Source: Cynocephalus volans (Eukaryota; Chordata; Mammalia; Dermoptera; Cynocephalidae). Taken from it: a stretch of 64,000 nucleotides of DNA. Shown here in pieces: positions 49,591 through 64,000 of the stretch. A program made the position numbers and the translations under genes. The DNA lies in contig NC_084464.1 of assembly GCF_027409185.1 (NCBI RefSeq), forward strand, positions 47,343,095-47,407,094. The letters are read 5' to 3'. The notes beneath the pieces are model-generated. The model had not been told where the DNA came from. It did not search any database and saw only the letters and a list, made by a program, of their open reading frames with translations. Each line of letters begins with the position of its first letter. The first letter of the stretch is position 1.

Positions 49591-52500
49591 CATATAATAG
49601 AAAACTGATGTATCCAGAGAGGCAATCTGGCTTACCTAAGGTCACACAGCAAACTAGATGCAGAGCTGGAATCAGAGGCCAAGCCTCTGCTGTGGCAGTA
49701 GCCCTACTAGTCTTGTTTGGATTTCTTTGATCCTGATAAGGGTCCATGGGACTCCTGGGGATGATTCATGTGTCTTGACACTGGATGTTTACATAGAAGG
49801 GGTGGAGAAGGCAGACCCAGTAGCCTCTGCCCTGGAAGGGCAAGTTGTTGAAGTGGCTTCCAGGGTGTACAGCCTCCTTGGCTGGGGTTGGGCACACAGG
49901 AGCCCAGGCAGGACCGTGACTCCATTACATCAGTTTGGCAGGTCATTTGAGCTGGGACTTTCCCAGGCATGAAGGTGAGTTGGGCCTACGTATCAGCTGC
50001 AAACAAGTCAGAGAGAGAGGCACAGTAACAACAATAGCTTCCATTTATAAAGCCCCTACCACATACCAGCCAGTCACTATATGCCAGGCACTATTTTAGG
50101 TACGTGGAATTTGGCAGTGAACAAAATAGACAAAGCCCCTACATTCATCAACCTGACATTCTAGCAGAGGTGGGCAGACAATAAACAAGTACATCAAGAG
50201 ACATGTAAGTGAAAGAAAGTAAGCCGAGATGCCGGGTACCGTTCAAGCTTTACTAAAGGAAGAAATCTGCCAGGCTGTGCTCAGAGTGGCAGGCAGCCCA
50301 GGGCTGCCCTGAAAATGGGGACAGCACCAGGTGTGGGGGTGGTAGAGCTTATATAGTGTGCCAAGGGCTGGCTGATACCATCAAGGAGGGTCATTATGCT
50401 AATGCGGATGGGGCGGAGAACTGCGTCCTTGTGGAAGCAAAAGGGGTTTCTGTTTAAATCAGGAGGCTTGTCACAGGGAAGCAGGGAGGGGCCCGGTGCT
50501 GGAGTGGAAGACAAGGCTGGTGGCCATCCTGTGCTCATTGTGTGCACAATGGTGCCGGTCACATCCAATATCCATTAGTAAGGGCTTGCAGGAAAATGAG
50601 GCCAGGTAAGGCAGGTGAGCTACAGCTTGTGATGAGGAAGTCAGGGAGGACTCTCAGAGGAGGTGCCATCCGAGCACTTCTGAAGGGAGGGAGCACCACA
50701 CACAACACCTGCAGACTTGCATGTGTCATCTCATTAAATCCTCCTGCCATCCCTGGCTAAGTGGGTGGAGTTCTACCATCTTACTGATGAGGAAGCTCAG
50801 AGACATGTGCTCACCTGCTCAAGGTCACACAGCCATAGTGATGGCATAAGATTCAAACTCAGCTGTCTCCCAGTCCTTGGATATCTCTCCACTGGCTCAC
50901 AGTACAAGTACACCCACATAATGTGGACACCACGAAGCCTGGGGTGTGTGTGGGAGGCAGTTGGGGTCATGAGGTTATAAGGGTCGGGAGGGTATGCACA
51001 GGGGTATTGGGGTGAGCAGGTCTGAAGTTCACTCTGGAACACCTCCTTGAAGAGCTGAGTTTAGAGTTGAACTTGGTGAGAAGGGAGGGAGGGAAGGAAA
51101 GAAGGAAGAGTAATTCCAAAGGGAGATCTGGCTTATCCAGAGCTTCAATGGGAGCAGCGAGGGACGTGCTTTGGAATGGGAGTTTAGTGCAAATTCACGG
51201 CAAGAGAAGAGGTCCCCAAATTCAGGTTATGCAACCTGGTTCTTTTACTACCACGCACAGGTGCAGCCTCACACTAGGAGCTGGAGAGCCACACCTAACA
51301 CCTGTAAGCCTTGCCTCAGGGAGCAAGGAAAGGACAGAGTAAAAGCAAAGAAACCCGGGACAGACTATAGGAGACTGAATAGTGACCACACCCCCCGACA
51401 CCCCACGGTAAACCGATGTCAAGCGTATCCCTGCTATTGCTTCCTTAATTCCACCATTTGCGTCTTCAAACCAAGTTCCCTCACTACCTCTTGTACCCAG
51501 AAGAGACACAAAATCTTTTGCTCATTCACTAAGTACTTACTGAGCTGCTACTGTGGGCCGGGCACGGTGCTGGGGGCTCCATGCTGACCAGAACGCTGTC
51601 CTTGCCCTCATTGTCTAGTGCTGGGGATGGATATTTCACAGGGGACAATGCAGATTAATTAAAACTATGATGAGTGCTACCAAGGACAAGGCAGAGATAA
51701 ATGGAGCGGAGGTCTCGGATTGTTGGAGTGTCCCACCAGAACTTCCCCGGCCACATCTGCACAGGATCGGGTTGAGGGCTGGTGCAGGGAGGTGGGTCTC
51801 AGGGGTGGAGTGGAAAGGGAATGTGGAACTGGACAGTGGACAGTGTTAGGTGTAAAGAGGGGAAGTCTGTCTTCTGGGCCCCAAGAAGGCTGGCTGAGAG
51901 GGGCCTCTTCAGCAGAGCTAAAACCCCGTCCTCTGCCAGGGCATGCTAACGCCGAGGGCAGGGGAGAGGAGGAGGGGGAAACAAGAGGGGGCCGAGATAA
52001 GAGCCCATCTAGTTCACAGGGGCACCTGTGAGAAGGGGGTTATCTCATGTTTTGTTCCTGGGGTGGATGTTCTGCTCAGGCCCTAAGTCTCCTGACTAGG
52101 CCTAGCCCCTAAGAAGGGGAAGAGGTACAGGGGAGTGAAGGCGGGGTGGGGGGGGGGGGTGAGGGCCACACAGGAGGGACTGGGCACCCCCTTGAGTTTG
52201 CAGAGGCCAGTGCTCTGAGCTGATCGCCTGAGGGACCCACCAGGGGCTGCAGGAGAAGGGGGAGGGGGATGGGCCCAGGAGGAATGAGGTTGGAGGCCTA
52301 ACGGGAGGTGGGACACATCCTGGTCTGCAGGGCATGTGGGGACCAACGCCTGCTCATTCCGCAGATCTGCATGGCTCACTCCCTCGCCCATTCAGCGTTG
52401 TTCAAACGTCACCTCCTCCGTGAGACCTTCCCCAACCACCCATCTAAGTCCTTTAGATCCTTACTCTGTCTTATTTTCTTCACAGCATTTAATACCACCT

Positions 52501-53760
52501 GGTATTGCATTTGGTTAAACCATATGAAATTGTTAAGTATCAGTGATTTGATATAATTCAACCTAATACTATACCATTATTCATTGGTTTTTCATCCGCC
52601 TCCCCCACTAGCATGTTGGCTGTGCGCAGCAGGGGTTTTTATCTGTCCCTTTTCTGTAACATCCCCTGCATCCAGAACAGTCCCTGGCACACAGTAGACC
52701 CTCGATAAGTAAATGTTGAACGAATGAGTAAATGGGTCCTTGGACTGGGTATTTGGCAAAAAAACTTAATAAAGGTGTTGGATATGAGTTGAAGCTGACT
52801 CCAACTGAGGGGGCCACTCCTGGGGCAGGGACTGAACAGCCAAAGGGCTGGGGCTGAGCAGCAAGAGGACCTGGGCAGAGCTGGCCCTGCTCCCAGTCCA
52901 TCGGGGAAGGAGCATCTGACGAGCATCTACTCTGTGCTGGGCACTGAATTGGACACTTCTCATGTCACCTCTTTTAGTCTTCATGACTGCCCTGTGAGGT
53001 GGGTATTATCACCCACTCCCGTTTTACAGATGAGGAAACTGAGGCTTAGAGAGGCTGACTAACTTGTCTGCAGTTGCACAGCTTAAGTCACAGAGCAGCC
53101 CATACGTGCAGTCTTCCTTCTGCATCTCCGCGCCGCCTCCTCGTGATTTTGGTTGTTTGTGGAGTTCTGAAAGCCCCAGAGGAGCATGGGAATCTCTCAG
53201 AGCTGGGGCCAGAGCTCTCGGGCTCCCCTGCCTGTTCTACCCCCATGAGACCCCAGGCGTGTCATGATTCCTCTTTTTTGTGGAGGTTTCACTGCCAATC
53301 GTGGTGAAGGTGTGAGTGCTGGTCCTGCCCTCTGGGACAGAGAAGGTGGCTTAGCATTTGAGGACCTGCTGTATTCTGGAGGCAAGATGGAGTCTGGGTG
53401 GCCGAAACTGGGACATGTGGGGCATTTATCTCAATCTCTAAGAAGCCAGTCATCAATCCCCAAATCATGTCCCTGCCCTCCAGATGTTCACGCCTAGCCA
53501 GGAAGATACCACTACAATGACAGCCACTTCTCAGGCGTTCTAGTTAGTGGACAAATGTGCAGACTTGGGAGCTGGACACCAGATGTGAAGACCATGTACA
53601 CCACCTTCTTAGTTTCATGTGACCTTGGGCAAATTACTTAACCTCTCTTGGCTTCAGTCTTTCCCTCTGTCCTAGGGGAATAGTATCAGGACAGACCAAG
53701 TGCCCTGACATCCGGGAGCTGCTGGTCCTCTCAGCCAGGCCTTGGTTGCTTGGAGCTGGC
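49591..53760. other. Intergenic sequence with antisense MIR and L2-like fossils
   Basis: L2-like text at about 50030-50680 and 51510-51700, and antisense MIR fragments near 50690-50880 and 52920-53100 ('gttttacagatgaggaaact'). A G-run of about 12 lies at 52149-52160. No gene recognised. Confidence 0.45.
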
Positions 53761-53784
53761 TGGGCATCTTGGTGTGCTTCTGTT

Positions 53785-54262
53785 GAACATAAGTAATTTC
53801 ACAGACATCAACATCAGGCAAGGCCATCTGTGATCAGGATGGATCAAGACAAAAACCAGTCTACTCCATGATCATATCTGAACACAGACTAGACATGAAT
53901 ACTGTCCAAGTGCAAAACTCACCAAACATCCCCCTTACAGCTAATCTGAGTGAAGACTGCTTCTTTACTAGTTACACCTTTTGCCTCATTCTAGACTGCC
54001 TTCCTGCTGGGTAAGATTTATTAAGATGCCTAATCACAGAATTACCTTCAATTCCTGACAGTATTCAATGAAGAACAAAGCCCAGCTTCCTTAAACCCTC
54101 AACTGAATCACCTGACACAAACCCAAACTTATAAGAAGTCCTTTCTCACACCGTCTTACTGAGACACCCAGCAGTCCCCTTGGTGCCTGCTCTCTCACTG
54201 CAAATGAGTAATAAACTCAAATTGTTCCCCACGGGTGTGATTCTGGCAATCTCTGGCTGGAG
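53785..54262 (+). mobile_element. Putative LTR-like element
   Basis: A block of distinct, A/C-rich composition starting near TGTTGAACATAAGTAATTTC. It has an AATAAA at about 54211 in 'gagtaataaactcaaattg', then 'tccccacgggtgtgattctg', an arrangement like an ERV LTR R/U5 boundary. Ends and target duplication are not resolved. Family not identified. Confidence 0.4.
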
Positions 54263-56200
54263 GCAAAGAAAGTTCCTACCTCAATGGGTTGTTGAGAGGG
54301 ACATACTTATTCTGTACTTGGAATGATACATTCCTGAGACTCTTTAAATATACTTGTCATACTTTAATATCATCTTCATTTTACAAAAAGGACACTGAAA
54401 CTGGGAGAGGGGAAGGAACTTTGCCCAAAGTCACACAGCTGGTAGTGACAGAGCCAGGATGGAAATTCAGGTCACATTCCACAGTGGGTGTCCTAAACCT
54501 CTGCCTCCATGCCAATAGGGCACAACCAACAAGACAATGCTGGGTCAGGGTCCAGGGAGGAGAAGAGCATGGGGGTCCTAGAACTCAAAGAGAAGAGAGG
54601 CCTGGGGGCTGGGGGAGTTGTCATGATCCCCTGCTCCTCCTGTCCCATTTGTGACTTCCCTGACTGGATACTCCAAGGGGCTTCCCTCCAAGGCTGCCTG
54701 GCTGCTGAGTAAACACAGGCCCAGCCAGGCCCAAGGTGGGGGTCAGTGTCAGCAGAGTCTGAGGCCTGAGTCACTTCCTGACCCTTGCTCAAGAGGTGTC
54801 CAGAGCCACCGCCTGAGTGTCCAGCTTGTGCCTTGGAATGATTGCACCCACTGGGGCAATGAGCTCTTCCCTGGTATCCCTCACCTTCCTGGCTCACCTC
54901 TGCTGCGCTCAGGTGTTTGAGACACACAACACAGAGGTTCCAGCCCCAACCTGGTGTCTGTCCCCAATCCCAGCCCCTTTCCTTATAGGATCCTCAACCC
55001 AGAAAGAAACCTGAGTGTTCTGGACAACTCTCTTTTGCCTGCGCCCAAAATCTGGCTTGTAGGACCCTGCCCCAACTTCAGAATCAGGGTACCTTCCACT
55101 AGTGCCACCAACCCCAAAGGTCCAACCCCCCTGCAGTGCTCCCAGGCATGTAATCCCTTCTCTTTTCCTCCTACAGGTCTCAGGGCCACAGTAGGGGGTG
55201 GGAAAAGGGTGGGGAATATGTCAGATACCCCAGGGCAGGATGTACTGAGGGAGACACGGTTTGATCAGTAGATATCTTCTTATGATGCAGGCAAGGCAGA
55301 TTATTTGAAATGCAGGCCATTTCCCTTCAGGAGCAATGCCTTTGAACTCAGAGACACTGCATAGCCTTGTAGCCAAGAGCATGGACTCTAGAATTGCGTT
55401 GTCCTAGCTTCTTTACCCAGCTTTGCCCCTTGCCAGCTATGTTACCTTGGGCAAATTACCTAACCCCTCTGTACCTCAGGTTCCTCGTCTCTTAAATGAG
55501 CATAATAATAGTACTGACTCATAGGCCTCTCACCAGGGTTAAGTGAGTTGTATATGTAAAACACTTCGAATAATGACTGGCTCATGACAAACACAAGTGT
55601 TTATTAAATAAATATTTTTTTCACTTTAATGGGCTGACTCTCCCATTTATTCTCCAAACATTTATTGATATCCTACTGTGTGCCAGAGACCAATAAGACA
55701 GATTCCCAGCCCACAATACCTGTTGGACATTTCTGTAGGATCCTGCACCTCCCACCTCAGTGGTCTTCCAAGCTGGGCCTGATGCCTCAGGACTGCATGG
55801 GAGGCGCTGTGGCACAAGGTCTGGGGGCTGCAGACTCCCTAGTGTGGACCCCCAGCTCGCTATAGGTCACTAGCAATTTCCTTTCCTTGTTCAAGACACC
55901 TGCTCTCCCTTAAACAAAGCGAACAAAGTGGTCCCCACGTCTTCCACAGCCCAATCCCTGGGCCAGAGAAAGTTTGTACTAGTTGGCTGGGCATCCAGAG
56001 CGCTTGAGGCCATTTTCTGCCCCTCACCTTTTTCCTTGGGGGCCTTTGTGATTTGAATTGAGCGCAGAATCTCCTTTGGGCTGCACAAACCACCAGACAC
56101 AGGTGGCAGATGGCCCTGGCTTGTCATTGCCCCCCTAGGGCTTTAGGAAGCCTGCAAAAACTGTGTTCAAAACTGGAAATTTGAACCTGCATTGACCCTG
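54263..56200. other. Region immediately upstream of MAPK13
   Basis: Contains an antisense MIR fragment (about 54370-54480) and a sense MIR (about 55360-55610). The remainder up to the CpG island is moderately GC-rich, and I see no coding exon. Confidence 0.45.
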
Positions 56201-56465
56201 CCTCCCCTCTCCTGCTTAGGTCTAGCCAGCCCCACCGCGCCCCAGCACTTGGCCTGGAGGCACCCCACTCCTGCAGGGCAGCCCCGACCCTGATCCGGGG
56301 ACCCGCACCTGCCGCTGTGTCTCTGCCCGGCCTCTGGGCCACACCGGGGGCCGGGAGCAAGTCCGGAAGCGCAGAGCTGCCGGGCAAGCCGGGGCGGGTG
56401 GCCTCGGCGCACCTGGGCGAACCGGCAGGTGGGACGCGTCGCGGGCCGAGCCCCCGCCCTCACGC

Positions 56466-56504
56466 GGGGGAGGAGCGGGCGGCGCGGGGCGGGCACGGCC
56501 GGGG
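56466..56504 (+). promoter_or_regulatory. MAPK13: G-quadruplex-forming motif upstream of the MAPK13 start codon
   Basis: Five G-runs of three or more (56466-56470, 56477-56479, 56486-56489, 56491-56493, 56501-56504) separated by loops of 6, 6, 1 and 7 bases on the coding strand, 66 bp before the ATG. Confidence 0.6.
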
Positions 56505-56569
56505 CGCTGGGAACCTGGCCGGCCGCGGACGCAGCCGCCGCGCTGGGGCCGCGAGACTGGGGGCCCGGG

Positions 56570-63936
<7,367 letters not shown>

Positions 63937-64000
63937 TGACTCTTTCAGCCTGACCCTCGACTGAGCCCAGGGACTGCCACATGGCACCATCAGCCATACA

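Overview
The window is nuclear DNA from a placental mammal. It holds two p38 MAP kinase genes in tandem on the + strand: the 3' two thirds of MAPK14 (p38 alpha; exons 4 to 12, including both mutually exclusive ninth exons) and the complete coding region of MAPK13 (p38 delta; 12 exons, 365 codons). All coding exons were placed by reading the codons, splice sites and phases directly. Recurrent tRNA-Ile-derived SINEs, monomeric and dimeric, resemble the CYN family described from colugos (Dermoptera). The species call is tentative because other mammals with related SINEs cannot be excluded by eye.

Layout: 1-10950 is MAPK14 intron, with exons 1-3 upstream of the window. MAPK14 coding exons run from 10951 to 36210, and the 3'UTR continues to about 38545 with three AATAAA signals. 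The stretch from 38546 to about 56200 is intergenic, holding only repeats and unassigned sequence: MIR and L2-like fossils, L1 fragments, MaLR LTRs and hAT-type elements. A CpG island at about 56240-56960 covers MAPK13 exon 1, and MAPK13 coding exons run from 56570 to 63936. The window ends in the start of the MAPK13 3'UTR.

The two genes share exon phases and almost all exon lengths (112/109, 30/30, 48/48, 115/115, 72/72, 80/80, 79/79, 174/177), as expected of a tandem duplication. Both encode TGY-activated serine/threonine kinases that act below MKK3/MKK6 in stress and cytokine signalling. p38 alpha has the small Thr gatekeeper (T106) and p38 delta has Met at that position.

The most interesting architecture is MAPK14 intron 8. 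Its donor is a perfect U12-type (minor spliceosome) site, and both alternative ninth exons carry U12-like branch points close to their acceptors, while both have U2-type donors. A 9a-to-9b splice would therefore pair a U2 donor with a U12 acceptor, which explains mutual exclusivity mechanically. MAPK13 keeps the U12 intron at the same position but has only one ninth exon. Other points of interest are an apparently shortened Mxi2 read-through tail, a miRNA-like hairpin in intron 8, a 0.9-kb GC-rich retro-insertion with a 16-bp target duplication, and a nested transposon stack at 17.2-20.3 kb.
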